Counted from the stretch's first letter, positions 25,193-36,476 are shown. The stretch: 64,000 bases of DNA from G965197715 sp965247615 (GCA_965247615.1 OZ252022.1:868001-932000), one strand, 5' to 3'. Made by a program: numbers and translations. Notes: generated by a model from the letters alone, not told the origin.

Positions 25193-25621
25193 TTACCCTT
25201 CCTCCACAATGATGCCCATGCTCCTGGCCGTGCCTTCCACGATCCGCTGGGCCGTCTCCAGACTGGAAGCGTTCAGGTCCGGCATCTTGGTCTGGGCGAT
25301 TTCCCGTACCTGGCTCCGTGACACGGAGCCGAGGTTCTGCCGCGCAGCTTCACCGCTGCCCTTCTCCAGCCTTGCCGCCTTCTTGAGCAGCTCTGCGGCT
25401 GGCGGCGTGCGTGTGACAAACGTGAACGACCGGTCCTCAAAGATGGTGATGACCACGGGGACCACGGTCCCTTGCTGAGACGCCGTCTTGGAGTTGTACT
25501 CCTTGACGAAGCCCATGATATTGACCCCGTGCTGGCCCAGGGCCGGTCCCACTGGCGGGGCGGGCGTCGCCTCGCCGGCGGGGATTTGAAGCTTCACGAG
25601 AGCTCGAACCTTTTTTGCCAT
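25193..25621 (-). CDS. rplK: Ribosomal protein uL11
   Basis: A 142-residue protein with the signature PPVGPALGQHGVNIMGFVKEYN and the C-terminal rRNA-binding segment ending IVEGTARSMGIIVEEG. It is tightly coupled to rplA. Confidence 0.98.
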   Translation of the reverse strand: MAKKVRALVKLQIPAGEATPAPPVGPALGQHGVNIMGFVKEYNSKTASQQGTVVPVVITIFEDRSFTFVTRTPPAAELLKKAARLEKGSGEAARQNLGSVSRSQVREIAQTKMPDLNASSLETAQRIVEGTARSMGIIVEEG

Positions 25622-25682
25622 TGGCTTTCTTTCTACTGACGGTGTTCTGCGGCGCTTCCTTTGCTGGAGTCCCCGATGCCGC

Positions 25683-26309
25683 CTAGCTGATGCGCTCTAC
25701 CTGGAGGAAGTCCATCTCCACCGGCGTCTCGCGGCCCAGCATGGAGATGAGGACCCGGACCTTGCCCTTATCCGCGTAGATCTCGTCCACGGTCCCGATG
25801 AACTCCTTGAACGGTCCATCCACAATCTTGACGTTCTGGCCGATGGTAAAGCCTACCTTGGCCCTGGGCTGGGCCGCCTCCATCCGCCGGAATATCGTGG
25901 CCACCTCTTGTTCCGTCAGCGGAATCGGCTTGGAGCGCTGCTGGTGCTCCTCGTCCGCGGAGATGAATCCCGTAACCCCCGGCGTGTTGCGGACCACGTA
26001 CCAACTCTGGTCGTCCATGACCATCCGGACCAGGACGTAGCCGGGGTACATGCGCTCTCGCTTCGGAGTGCGCCGCCCTTCCTTGATCTCTACCACCTCT
26101 TCCGTGGGCACCACCACCTCGAAGATCTTGTCGCGCACGTCCATGGTCGCGATGCGCTGCTCCAGGTTCTTCTTGACCCGGTCCTCCATTGTGGAGTAGC
26201 AGTGCATGATGTACCAGGAACCCTCCTGGGAGCCGATGGCAATCCGCTGCTCCAGTGCGTCAGCAGCCTTCAGAGGCTGCTCCGCCTGCTGTACCCGTTG
26301 CTGCGTCAA
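25683..26309 (-). CDS. nusG: Transcription termination/antitermination factor NusG
   Basis: A 208-residue protein with an NGN domain (WYIMHCYSTMEDRVKKNLEQRI, MYPGYVLVRMVMDDQSWYVVRNTPGVTGFI) and a C-terminal KOW domain (GQNVKIVDGPFKEFIGTV). It binds RNA polymerase and couples transcription to Rho or ribosomes. An N-terminal extension of about 30 residues precedes the NGN domain. Confidence 0.97.
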   Translation of the reverse strand: MTQQRVQQAEQPLKAADALEQRIAIGSQEGSWYIMHCYSTMEDRVKKNLEQRIATMDVRDKIFEVVVPTEEVVEIKEGRRTPKRERMYPGYVLVRMVMDDQSWYVVRNTPGVTGFISADEEHQQRSKPIPLTEQEVATIFRRMEAAQPRAKVGFTIGQNVKIVDGPFKEFIGTVDEIYADKGKVRVLISMLGRETPVEMDFLQVERIS

Positions 26310-26337
26310 TGGTTACTCCTCTACCACCCGGCATCCG

Positions 26338-26583
26338 TCAGCCGCCAAGGAAGGACCGTCCCAGTATGTTGAAGACAAAGTCGATGAACCCCAACGCCAG
26401 CGCGATGACTCCCGCCAGGGCAATGACGATGCCGGTCAGACGGATAGCCTCGCGGCGCGTCGGCCACTCGGCCCTGCGGAGCTCCATCCAGACCTCCACG
26501 AAAAACTGTATCGGGCCCAGCCGGCGGATTCCCGCCGCTCGCTGGTCTCGAAGTATGGATCCGCGGGGGGTGGAACGGGCCAC
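26338..26583 (-). CDS. secE: Protein translocase subunit SecE
   Basis: An 81-residue single-span SecE: amphipathic segment FFVEVWMELRRAEWPTRREAIRLT followed by one transmembrane helix (GIVIALAGVIALALGFIDFVF). It lies between rpmG and nusG in the classical order. Confidence 0.93.
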   Translation of the reverse strand: MARSTPRGSILRDQRAAGIRRLGPIQFFVEVWMELRRAEWPTRREAIRLTGIVIALAGVIALALGFIDFVFNILGRSFLGG

Positions 26584-26589
26584 GCTGCT

Positions 26590-26754
26590 CTACCTTACCT
26601 CTCTGTGCATCTTGTGCGTCCGGCAACGGGGACAGTACCTGTTCCGCTCCAGCCGCTGGGGATCGTTTCGCCGGTTCTTGCTGATGTTGTAGGTCCGCTC
26701 CCGGCACTCAGAGCACTGGAGCGAGACCAAGACGCGGTCACCCTTCTTTGCCAT
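26590..26754 (-). CDS. rpmG: Ribosomal protein bL33
   Basis: A 54-residue protein beginning MAKKGDRVLVSLQCSECRER and containing the second cysteine pair in YCPRCRTHKMH. This is the zinc-binding C+ form (four Cys). It starts 15 bases after the tuf stop and ends 6 bases before secE, completing tuf-rpmG-secE-nusG. Confidence 0.95.
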   Translation of the reverse strand: MAKKGDRVLVSLQCSECRERTYNISKNRRNDPQRLERNRYCPRCRTHKMHREVR

Positions 26755-26769
26755 GACTCCTCGCTTCTC

Positions 26770-27972
<1,203 letters not shown>

Positions 27973-28014
27973 TGCAACGACTCCTTCTTGATGCTATTTC
28001 CCTTGCATGCTCGC

Positions 28015-28089
28015 TGGAGCCCACAGCCGGAATCGAACCGGCGACCCCGTTCTTACCAAGAACGTGCTCTACCTCTGAGCTATGTGGGC
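28015..28089 (-). tRNA. tRNA-Thr (GGT)
   Basis: A full cloverleaf on the minus strand: acceptor GCCCACA/TGTGGGC, D-arm AGCTCAGAGGTAGAGC, anticodon stem GTTCT with loop TGGTA and anticodon GGT, T-arm GCCGGTTCGATTCCGGC. CCA is encoded (28015-28017). Confidence 0.96.
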
Positions 28090-28573
28090 AGTGTCGGCTA
28101 CAGCGACGGAATCAGTATAGCATTGGGAATCCCTTCTCTCAACTTACCGCGCTCGTTCACTCCACGTGAGACAGGGCAGACCCATAGGCGCCGGCGCCGG
28201 CGCTACGTCTCTAGCCCTTCCAGGGAATCGCCGGACAAGCTCTTATGCCGAGGCGTCATCGTGTGCGTTGATGGGAAGCCCGCCAAGCGCGGCCGTACCA
28301 CCCTGTACTGCCACAACAAGCGCATCATCGTCACCAACGGGCGCACTGAGCCCGGTCCTGGTCTCCCGCCCAGACGGCATGGCGTTCCGGGGCTCGATCG
28401 GTGTGACCCGCGAGGGAGGGCACACTCGTGGGGTCTGTCTTCCCGGCGGCGGGGGTCGCTATGGCGCAGATGAAGCTGTCGCATCACATGGCGGGACGGG
28501 GTCACCCCGACCTTGCCCTGCCACACAGCACGGTAGCCTTGTTGTACCCGCGTGTGGGAGTGCGCGCTACGTG
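28090..28573. other. Gap between two tRNAs with no assignable gene
   Basis: About 480 bases in the tRNA-tuf run. Frames are open on both strands (for example 28203-28526 minus) but none has family resemblance or a good ribosome site. Phrases such as PDGMAFRGSIGVTREGGH on the plus strand could be a relic. I cannot assign it. Confidence 0.5.
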
Positions 28574-28657
28574 TGGAGGGGGTAGGATTCGAACCTACGT
28601 AGCCCGTCGGGCGCCAGATTTACAGTCTGGTGCGTTTGGCCGCTCCGCCACCCCTCC
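28574..28657 (-). tRNA. tRNA-Tyr (GTA)
   Basis: An 84-base class II tRNA: acceptor GGAGGGG/CCCCTCC, anticodon stem CAGAC with GTA in the loop, a long variable arm GCGCCCGACGGGCTACGT, and T-arm GTAGGTTCGAATCCTAC. Discriminator A. Confidence 0.96.
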
Positions 28658-28750
28658 AAGGTGCTCAAGTGTAGCACAGGCCCCCTGGGCCGCCAACCCT
28701 GAGCCCAAGGGCCCTTCCCATGCCCGCGGCGCCGTTCGAGTCTGCTGCAC

Positions 28751-28823
28751 AGCCCGAGAGGGGATTCGAACCCGCTAACCTGCCGATTACAAGTCGGCTG
28801 CGCTGCCATTGCGCCACTCGGGC
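28751..28823 (-). tRNA. tRNA-Thr (TGT)
   Basis: A 73-base cloverleaf: acceptor GCCCGAG/CTCGGGC, anticodon stem CCGAC with anticodon TGT, T-arm GCGGGTTCGAATCCCCT. Unlike the Thr-GGT gene, CCA is not encoded. It begins a tRNA-Thr/Tyr/Thr-tuf series. Confidence 0.95.
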
Positions 28824-28978
28824 ATGGGGCCCCATGCATACGAAACTCGCCCCAACGGGCCCTTTGAGCGGGCCAAATCCGTAGAGACTTCGCCCTATAC
28901 GGTATCTGCAGGCGGGGCTGCCGTCAAGGAATGACACGTTCGGCTGTTAGGCCCAACTTGCCCGGCCAACGCCCGCGC

Positions 28979-29149
28979 CTACCCCCGTCTCTTGGGGCGC
29001 AGGGCGATCAAGAACAGGACCACGCCGACACCGAATACGATGCTTGCTGAGGCCGCCCACATGTCGCCGCCGCGAAGGGCCGAGACCAGAAAGAGTGGGG
29101 CGCAGATGAGGAAAAGGACCCATCCGACGAGCTGAAGACGCACTTCCAC
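28979..29149 (-). CDS. Small two-helix membrane protein
   Basis: A 56-residue protein: VEVRLQLVGWVLFLICAPLF leads a first hydrophobic helix, then RGGDMW as a turn, then SIVFGVGVVLFLIAL and a basic RPKRRG end. The start is GTG at 29149 with a GGAGACC ribosome site 5 bases upstream. The hydrophobic pattern and ribosome site support a real gene. No family is recognised. Confidence 0.65.
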   Translation of the reverse strand: MEVRLQLVGWVLFLICAPLFLVSALRGGDMWAASASIVFGVGVVLFLIALRPKRRG

Positions 29150-29290
29150 GCGGTCTCCTCAAGCGATTCCCAACAGTTCGGGATGACGGCAGCGTGACCG
29201 CGCCCCTGGTGGGGCCAGATATTCGAAGGGGGCCGGCCACGGGTGGCCTCTTCTTGCTCAGCGGTCCATTCACCGGGAGATCGGAAGCGC

Positions 29291-30562
29291 CTATGCGGTC
29301 GTGTCCGTCCCTTGGGTTGCCTTGGCCGCTTCTTCCAGGGATGCAGAGTTGGGAGTCACCAGCGCGATGGACCGGGCGCGGTACACCTCGCCGTGGCTGG
29401 CGGCATAGGGCTCGACCCCCTCCAACAGGCTCCGCGCCTCCGACAGCAACCGGCGCCTGGCCGCTATGATGGCCGAGTCGCTGGTCCCCAGGTGCTCCTG
29501 AGATCGGTCGACGATTGCGCCCATCCCTTCGATAACCGCCATGTCCTGGGCCTGGATGCCCCAGATTCCCGTGAAGTTGTAGGTCCGCTGCATCTCCCGG
29601 TCCATGAGGTAGTCGTTGTCCATGTTGGCCAGGGGCCGGTAGGTGCCCGGAGCGACCTCCTCGTGAAAATAGCCGCCATCCTCGTATTCGGCGCGTTCAG
29701 TGGCCGTTAGGGGGCGGTCCGGGTTCCACGACACCCGAAACACCATGGTGTTCTCATCGTCTATTGGCACGTAGGAGTTGCTCGTCATCACTGCGTCCTC
29801 CTCCGCCGGAACGATCATGTGGAAGGGGAGGAACCAGGGCGTTATGCGCCAGTATGCGTTCTCCGTGGCGTCCCTCCGCGCCCCGATGAGCAGGCCGTGG
29901 TCGGTCTCCTTGAGGAAGAACCGCGGGGACCCGTCGTTGAAGGCGTAGACCAGGTCCCCCTGTCCGGAGATGGTCAATGAGTACTGGGGCAGGTCCAAGC
30001 GCCTGTGCAGGAAGCTGATGTGGCTGGAGTCGATACCGCCTTCCAGCGCCTGCATGTAGCTGCACTGCTGCACGCACTTGGTGACGTGGACGTGGCTCTG
30101 CGGCACTCTGGTCCAGCCCAAGTCTGGGAGCTGCGGTGTCAGCTCTCGAGGCCCCAGGTACGCCCAGACCACGCCGCTCCGCTCCTGGGTCGGGTACGCC
30201 ACGGCCCGTATCTTCTCCTTGAAGTTGCTCTCCGGGGGCTCGGAGGGCATGTCGACGCAGGCGCCGTCTACGTCGAACTTCCAGCCGTGGTAGACGCAGC
30301 GAAGGCCGCACTCCTCGTTGCGGGCGAAGAAGAGGTGGGCGCGCCGGTGCGGGCATCGGGCTTGCAGCAGTCCCACCGCACCGCTGGTGTCGCGGAACGC
30401 GACCAGGTCCTCACCGAGGAGTCGCACCCGCACCGGGGGACTGTCCGGCTCAGGCGCCTCCTCGGATAGCAGCGCAGGGACCCAGAACCGTCGGAGCAGG
30501 TTCCCCATCGGGGCCCCCGGCCCGATGCGGCAGAGGAGGTTGTTGTCTTCCAGCGACAGCAT
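29291..30562 (-). CDS. Rieske-type aromatic ring-hydroxylating oxygenase, large subunit (phthalate dioxygenase-like)
   Basis: A 423-residue non-heme iron oxygenase. The Rieske [2Fe-2S] motif is CPHRRAH (C70, H72) and CVYHGW (C89, H92). The catalytic iron triad is predicted in GGIDSSHISFLH (D178, H181, H186; the distal carboxylate is elsewhere). Homologues of this single-component type work with a separate flavin/[2Fe-2S] reductase. The start at 30562 follows GAGGGC; a longer N-terminus is not supported. It lies downstream of a flavin-binding-type protein and an amidase, suggesting one catabolic operon. Confidence 0.92.
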   Translation of the reverse strand: MLSLEDNNLLCRIGPGAPMGNLLRRFWVPALLSEEAPEPDSPPVRVRLLGEDLVAFRDTSGAVGLLQARCPHRRAHLFFARNEECGLRCVYHGWKFDVDGACVDMPSEPPESNFKEKIRAVAYPTQERSGVVWAYLGPRELTPQLPDLGWTRVPQSHVHVTKCVQQCSYMQALEGGIDSSHISFLHRRLDLPQYSLTISGQGDLVYAFNDGSPRFFLKETDHGLLIGARRDATENAYWRITPWFLPFHMIVPAEEDAVMTSNSYVPIDDENTMVFRVSWNPDRPLTATERAEYEDGGYFHEEVAPGTYRPLANMDNDYLMDREMQRTYNFTGIWGIQAQDMAVIEGMGAIVDRSQEHLGTSDSAIIAARRRLLSEARSLLEGVEPYAASHGEVYRARSIALVTPNSASLEEAAKATQGTDTTA

Positions 30563-30631
30563 GTCGCCCTCGTTACTGCGGGGTTGAGCTTCACGCAGCC
30601 TAGAGACTCCCGCGCAGGAAGTCAACGCTCT

Positions 30632-31045
30632 CTAGGCGGCGGTCTCCGTCAGCATCCTGGCCGGCGTTACCGCCAGGACCACGCCGTCCACCTCCGATAA
30701 CAGCTTGTCGGCGTAGTCGGGCCCGCGCTCCTGCCCAATATAGCGGACGCTCAGGCTGCGTGTGAGCTCCTCGACCCCATCCGCGCCGATCTCCCCGGAG
30801 CCGTTCACCACGACGTACTCGTAGGGCTCTTCGTGGGTGGCGATGCAGATGGAGACCCTCGCGTCCCTGCGGACGTTTCGCGCCTTCACCGAGTCGCTGT
30901 CCATGATGAAACGGAACCGCTCCCCGTCATAGGTGAACCACACGGGAGTCGAGTGCGGGGAGCCGTCGGGCCGGATGGTGGTCAGGCTGACCACCAGGGG
31001 ACGACGCAGGAACTCGGCCAGCTCTCGGTCTGTCATAGCGGACAT
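30632..31045 (-). CDS. PPOX/FMN-binding split-barrel family protein
   Basis: A 137-residue pyridoxamine-phosphate-oxidase-like protein: LVVSLTTIRPDGSPHSTPVWFTYDG and FIMDSDSVKARNVRRDARVSI. Members bind FMN or F420 and reduce small substrates; cofactor choice is not decided here. It starts 3 bases after the amidase stop, with its ribosome site in the amidase end, so the two are translationally coupled. Confidence 0.85.
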   Translation of the reverse strand: MSAMTDRELAEFLRRPLVVSLTTIRPDGSPHSTPVWFTYDGERFRFIMDSDSVKARNVRRDARVSICIATHEEPYEYVVVNGSGEIGADGVEELTRSLSVRYIGQERGPDYADKLLSEVDGVVLAVTPARMLTETAA

Positions 31046-31048
31046 GGC

Positions 31049-32476
31049 TTACTCCACAAGCGGTGGTAGTCTTCCGCGGGCGGGCGAGACCTTTTCGTAT
31101 GCGCGTGCCACTTGCAACACAAGGGCCTCGTCGAAGGGCCGTCCGGTGATCTGGAACCCAATGGGGAGCCCGGCGTCGGTGAACCCGCAGGGTACGCTGA
31201 TGGCAGGCAGTCCCGTGGCGTTGCCTACGAAGGTGTTGCGGATCATGGCGTTGCGAAGGGGACCGGTCAACGGATGCTCGACTCCCGATATCGTCACCGC
31301 CTTTGCTCCAATGCGGGGCGGCGGCATGACTGCCGTAGGCGCGACGAGCACGTCAACCTGTGCCATTACCCTGGCAAACTCCTCCTTGATGAGCCGTTGG
31401 ACCTTGAGGCCCTTGGCGTAGTCGCGGCCCAGGACGAATTGCCCGGCCAAGTATCGGTCTGCCAGTTCTGGGCTGTAGTCCTCACGCCGCTCCGCCAGGT
31501 ACTGCTCGTGGACCAGGAAGTTCTCCGGCATGCTCACAATACGCATGACGTCGGCGTACTCCAGCATATCCAGGCGCACTTCCGTCGTCCGGGCCCCCAG
31601 CTCCTCGAGGGCTGCGATGGCTTGGCGCACCCCGGCCTCGATCGCGGTGTCCACGACGTCGAAGTAGTAGTTGGTAGGTACCCCGACTCTGAGGCCCGCC
31701 ACGCTGCGCTCCAGGTTCACGGAGTAGTCAGGCGCCTCAACGGGCACGGTGCTGGGGTCCAGGGGGTCGTATCCCGCGATGGCTTGCAGCACCAGCGCGC
31801 TGTCCCTTACGGACCGGGTCAGCGGCCCAATGTGGTCCCCGTTGAAGCTGGTGCCCAGGAGCCCGCGATTGCTCACCCGCCCGAACGTTGCCTTGAGGCC
31901 CACGATGCCGCAGTAGGCCGCGGGGCCCCGCACCGAGCCCGCCAGGTCCGTACCCAGGGATGCAAAGGTGACACAGGCTGCGACGTTGGCCCCGCCGCCG
32001 CCGCTGGATCCCCCCGGGACGTGATCCAGGTTCCACGGGTTGTGTACCGCGCCGTAGTGCGGGTTGTCAGATGTGCCGCCTGCGGCGAACTCGTGCAGGT
32101 TCTCCTTGCCGAGCATGATGGCGCCGGCGTTGCGGCAAAGCTCCACGACGGCTGCGTCGCTGTTGGGCACATGGCCGCTCAGCACCTTGGAGCCCAGCGT
32201 CGTCCGGACGCCCGCCGTTGACAGGTTGTCCTTCACGCCAATGGGGATGCCGTCCAGGGGGCCGCGATAGCCGCCTCTGCCTATAGCCTCCTCCCGGGCC
32301 TTGGCGGTGGCCCGGGCCTGGTCCGGCAGCAGTGTGATGAAGCTATTGAGGGAGGGCTGCAGCCGCTCGGCCTGGGCAAGGGCAGCTTCTGTCAGCTCCA
32401 CGGGAGAGACCTCACGGTCCCTTATGCGAGGCGCCAGGTCGGCGATGCTCTGCTTGAGGAGGTCAGCGTAGCTCAT
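31049..32476 (-). CDS. Amidase signature family enzyme
   Basis: A 475-residue amidase with the Ser-cisSer-Lys triad: Lys in IGVKDN, the cis-Ser in GGSSGGGG and the nucleophile in GTDLAGSVR. The GGSSGGGG loop has Gly where most amidases have Ser/Ala. It overlaps a small GatC/AtzG-like gene by 4 bases, as in allophanate- or biuret-type amidase pairs. The context (Rieske oxygenase, flavoprotein) suggests amide release during catabolism rather than tRNA amidation. Confidence 0.9.
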   Translation of the reverse strand: MSYADLLKQSIADLAPRIRDREVSPVELTEAALAQAERLQPSLNSFITLLPDQARATAKAREEAIGRGGYRGPLDGIPIGVKDNLSTAGVRTTLGSKVLSGHVPNSDAAVVELCRNAGAIMLGKENLHEFAAGGTSDNPHYGAVHNPWNLDHVPGGSSGGGGANVAACVTFASLGTDLAGSVRGPAAYCGIVGLKATFGRVSNRGLLGTSFNGDHIGPLTRSVRDSALVLQAIAGYDPLDPSTVPVEAPDYSVNLERSVAGLRVGVPTNYYFDVVDTAIEAGVRQAIAALEELGARTTEVRLDMLEYADVMRIVSMPENFLVHEQYLAERREDYSPELADRYLAGQFVLGRDYAKGLKVQRLIKEEFARVMAQVDVLVAPTAVMPPPRIGAKAVTISGVEHPLTGPLRNAMIRNTFVGNATGLPAISVPCGFTDAGLPIGFQITGRPFDEALVLQVARAYEKVSPARGRLPPLVE

Positions 32477-32670
32477 GATGGCTTCGGTCCTTCGTCTGCG
32501 CGAAGCAGCCGTCCTGCGAGGACTCCCCTGAGATCAAGCTGCTCCATCTTGGCCGCAATGTCCAGGTAGCTCTGCACGTGGGGCAGCACCCGGTCCAGTT
32601 CCTCGTCGCTCATCTCCAGGCCGCCGAGCTCCTGTAGCATGCGCCGCAGGGTCTCTCTCGTCACTGGCAT
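32473..32670 (-). CDS. GatC/AtzG-like small amidase subunit
   Basis: A 65-residue helical protein (MLQELGGLEMSDEELDRVLP then a LDIAAKMEQLDLRG segment) that overlaps the amidase start by ATGA. Similar small proteins stabilise amidase large subunits (GatC, AtzG). Without structure the choice between those two families is open. Confidence 0.65.
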   Translation of the reverse strand: MPVTRETLRRMLQELGGLEMSDEELDRVLPHVQSYLDIAAKMEQLDLRGVLAGRLLRADEGPKPS

Positions 32671-32910
32671 CGGTTCGCTCCTGAGTTGCCGCTCGGCCAG
32701 GCAGCCGTGACCATTGGTCCAAGCTCCTCACTGTTCCGGCTTCAGCGGAGAAGTGGAAGGGGATGGCCGCGCTGACCCTGTCGCCCAATCCCCCGCCTCT
32801 GCGGCCATGTCGATGGAGACTGTATCACGAAAGCGTCAGTGGATGGTTGCAAGAGAGACAATACATAGGGGAGCGTTGCGAAGCAATCAGACCACCCATG
32901 CCGGCAGCTC

Positions 32911-33225
32911 TCACATCGCCACGAAACCCTTTCTTCCGCACCTTGCTAGGGGGGACCTATCCACGAGAACGCCGTGCTCTACCAGCTTGGTGAGCCCTTG
33001 GTGGATGATGTCTGGGTACCGTCGTGCTAGTTCACTCAGCAGCCGGGCTGGGGTAAAGGCAGGGGTCGCCTCGATGAAGGGATCCTGAGCTATCACCCCA
33101 CGTTCTCTGAGGGGGGCTGACCGCTCTGCGAATACCAGCGGATGCGAGATCCTGTACTGCGATTCGATATAGCTCGCAATGGACTCTTTGAGATGGGCAG
33201 CAGCCTTGCTTGGTGTGAATTGCAT
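32911..33225 (-). pseudogene. N-terminal stump of a DEAD/DEAH defence-type helicase
   Basis: 104 residues starting MQFTPSKAAAHLKESIASYI and including YRISHPLVFAERSAPLRERGV and DPFIEATPAFTPA. From memory this resembles the start of long helicases encoded beside N6-adenine methylases in DISARM-like loci. The normal continuation (motif I/II regions, more than 1000 residues) is gone; the frame ends in RSPLARCGRKGFVAM. The ATG overlaps the methylase stop (TGATG), so the original operon arrangement is still visible. Confidence 0.6.
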
Positions 33226-36200
33226 CAACGGCCACCTGACGGAGGGGTGCCTGACTTCTTCGCCAACAGTTTTCCGACTGCCTCCTCCGCAGCCTTGCCC
33301 TCCTTCGACTCGCGCAGCCACTTCCGCAGCTCCCGCCGGGCGATGGTAACGGTCACCTCGCCCCGGTCCTGGCGCAGCTGGGCCAGTTGCCGGGCCGCCC
33401 CCACTGCCGCCACTCTGCCAGCCTCGGATATGGCGGCGTGTAACGGCTCCTCGTGGTCGAACTCAGGGATGGGCAGCTTCCATAGCTGCTTGTGCAAGTC
33501 CCGCGCCCCAAACTGGCCCTTGGTCATCAATGGTTTCACAGCTTCTTGGAGCGTGTCGCTATTGATGATAGCCAGTAGGTAGTTGGCTTCTTCAATATCT
33601 TTGCAGGGAACCCAAAACAAGACGTTCTCTACCAAGTCTGTTTTGTCATGCAAGATCGCCGCCGTTGGCTCACCCGATTTCGAATACACCACTCTCACTT
33701 GCCTGTCGTCTGAGTGTTGCTGCCACTCCAGTTGCGACGACAGCTTGTGCAGGTAGTCCAACTGCCCCAACAGGTTCAGCCTGTTGGCCAGGGTTTTCTT
33801 GTCCTCCCACAGACGGCTGACCGTCTGCCAACGCTCCCGCATCCGCCGTTCCAGCCCGCCCAGCCGGATGCCGCCGGGGCCGTTGTCATCGGTGGGAATA
33901 GCGGCGTCGCCCCGCTTGAGCGGGAGCAGCGCTTTCAAGGGCTCCAGGGCAACGTAAGGGGCAATGGTCTCGCCCAGATGCACGTTGAATAGGTGCCGGT
34001 TCTCCACGGTCTGGCCGGTGATGGCGGTCAGGTCCAAGTCCTTCCAAGGCGCCTTGTCCTGGTTGCCTCGGCGGGGGTTCACGGTGACCGTCGGCGCCGC
34101 CTGCACGATGGCGGTGTTGGCCGTCTCATAGACGAAGAAGAACACCCTTGGGAATATCGTGGCCCCGTTCCGGGACAGTCCTGCGTAGGGGGACTCGCCC
34201 GCCTTGCCGGTGTCGGTGATGCCCAATTGCTCCCGCCAGACGTCATCGGCGCCCGCGTTTCCCCGCCACCGCTCCACCGAGCCGGCTAGGGGCTTGCCGG
34301 AGACGTCCTGGGGGAGTTTTCGGGCGAAGGCCACAGAGGCGGGCACCGGGAAGAAGTCGTTGGGTTTCAACTGTTCCAAGTCCCAGGCAGGCTTGAGAGT
34401 GAAGTCCACTTGGACGCTAGGGCCTGACTTGCCAGCGCGCCACTGCCCGCTGCGCCACTTGGAGTACTGCCCGGCCTGCAACGCGCTATGGGGCAGCACG
34501 AAGCCGATGATACCCCCGTCCTTCAGGTACAGGTCAACGCTGCGGACAAAGAACAGCCCCGCCACGTCCTGATGGGTGGCGTATCTTCCCCCTGCCCAGA
34601 TGCCGTAGCGGTTCCGGCTCAGGTTCAGCAACTCGTCCCGCAGGATGTCGGCGGTCTGGTTGTAGTTGATCCAGGGCGGGTTGCCGATCACCACGTCCAC
34701 CTTGGAGCGCGACAGCGCCACCGGGCGCACCATGTTGCGGGTGTAGTAGGCCCAGATGTGGTCGCGCCCACGGTCGTGGAGGCGTTGCATTGCGGCTATC
34801 GTCTTGCCGATGATTTGCCGCTCAGCAGGGTCGTTGATGTGGTTGTCGTCCAGGGCAAGAGCAGGGTCGTCTCCCCGCTGGATGTAGTCCGAAATGTCCC
34901 CCATTACGGCGTCAAAGTCCTCCGCCCGCTCCACCAGGCTGACGGGAAAGACCAGATCGGTGTTCTCCTGGTCGCGGGTCTGAATGGTTATCTGGTGCTC
35001 GGCGAACATATCCCCTGTGCGGAAGCGCAGTTGCAGAGCGTCACCCAGGTAGACGGGGACGGACAGGGAAGACTCATACCCTGTTGTGCCCGCAGCGTTG
35101 ATGGCCGGGCGCGCGGCCAGCGTCCACGCAGCCCGCGCCAGGTGCGCCGCCACGGGGTGAACGTCGATGCCGGTCACTGCCTCCCGCAGCCTGTTGAGGA
35201 CTTTCCTGGGTTCCCAGTTGGCTGCCTCGGCGGCGGCGATGAAGTGGGCAACAGCCTCCGTCACAAAGGTGCCGGAGCCGCAGGCCGGGTCCAGCACGCG
35301 CTGGTTCAGCGGGTCGGTCACCACTTCTCGCACCATGGCGCGGGCCAGCCATGCGGGGGTGTAGTACTCTCCCAACTGCCGGCGCTCCTCTGGCGGTATG
35401 ACCGACTCGTAGAGCGTGGCCGCAGTGTCCGCGGGGGCCTCAGTCCACTCGAACCGGGCCATCCGGCGGGCCAGGGTTTGCAGCAGCGCGTCGCCGCCGA
35501 CCTCGTTGGGCCAGGCGAAGAAGTCCGACTCCAGCACCCCCTGCAACCCCGTGGCCTGGTGCAACTCCCTGCCTTGGAGCAGGTCGGCGGGGTCGTTGGC
35601 GGCCAGCTGGCGGATGTCAATACCGAAGGAGGCCTGCACCACCATGCCGATGACGGCGCTCAGGTAGGTGTGGCGGACGAACAGGTCGTCCATCTCCTCC
35701 GGCCCAACGCCGACCTTGGCCAGTCGCACCTGCGCCTCGGCGCTCATCCCCTCCGGGCTGTAGGCGATTTCTCCCAGGGCGGTGCGCAACAGGTCATACC
35801 ACAACCGCCGCTTGACCCGGATGGTCTCCAGTCCCGCGTTCTCTTTGTAGAGGGTCGTGAGGGCGGCGATGTCGCGCTGGTAGGAGGGGCTGCTCGGGCC
35901 GAAGTGTCCAGTGATTCCCTTCCTATCGGGACTCTCGCCCTCCAGCGATACCAGGGCCGAATCCCGCAACCACTCGAAGAGCGGCAAGCCAGGCATCCGG
36001 CTCCGTCTACGCGTGAAGAAATAGGGGCGGGTCAGGCGGGGCTTCTCCTGCTCCGGGCCAGCGCAACAGCCACCGCTTGCCGTCGGTGAGAACGCCCATG
36101 CGGACCCGGCCTTGTGACGCTGATTGGGCCAGATAGTCGTCCAGCTGGTCGACGTACTGCGGGTTCGGCGCGCCGCCGGAAGCCGTTCCGATGCGCCGCT

Positions 36201-36428
36201 TGAACTCGATGAAGGTGTCCAGGGCCGTCAGGTCAACGGCGCGGCGGGAGCCGTCCGAAGGCGGGTTCTCCTCAACCATCTCTTCGCTGCGGGCCAGGCC
36301 GGTGAGGATGAGGAAGTCCCGCACCGCGCTGGTGATGTTGGCCTCGGGCTGAAAGCTGTCGTGCCGCCGCAGATCTCGTCGGCGGCATGAAGATACCGGG
36401 GGTCGTTCGTATCAATGTGCATGGGCAT
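33225..36428 (-). pseudogene. Frameshifted N6-adenine DNA methylase (defence/R-M type)
   Basis: A long class-I methyltransferase with motif I DPACGSGTF and catalytic NPPW (about residues 240 and 470 of the 923-residue main frame, 33225-35996). The N-terminal part is in other frames: 36007-36324 holds a PD-(D/E)xK-like region (ALDTFIEFKRR, RMGVLTDGKRWLLRW), and the first residues (MPMHIDTNDPRYLHAADE) are in a third. Breaks lie near 36371-36376 and 36010-36040. Joining them restores the expected protein. Two frameshifts suggest decay, unless both are sequencing errors. Confidence 0.7.
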
Positions 36429-36476
36429 TTGGCGTTCCATCCCGCGGCAGTAGGCTCTTGCCGGTTAGCTGCCGAC

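Noticed and set aside
28203..28526. A gene between the tRNAs
   Set aside because: Frames on both strands lack a ribosome site and family features; coding cannot be supported.
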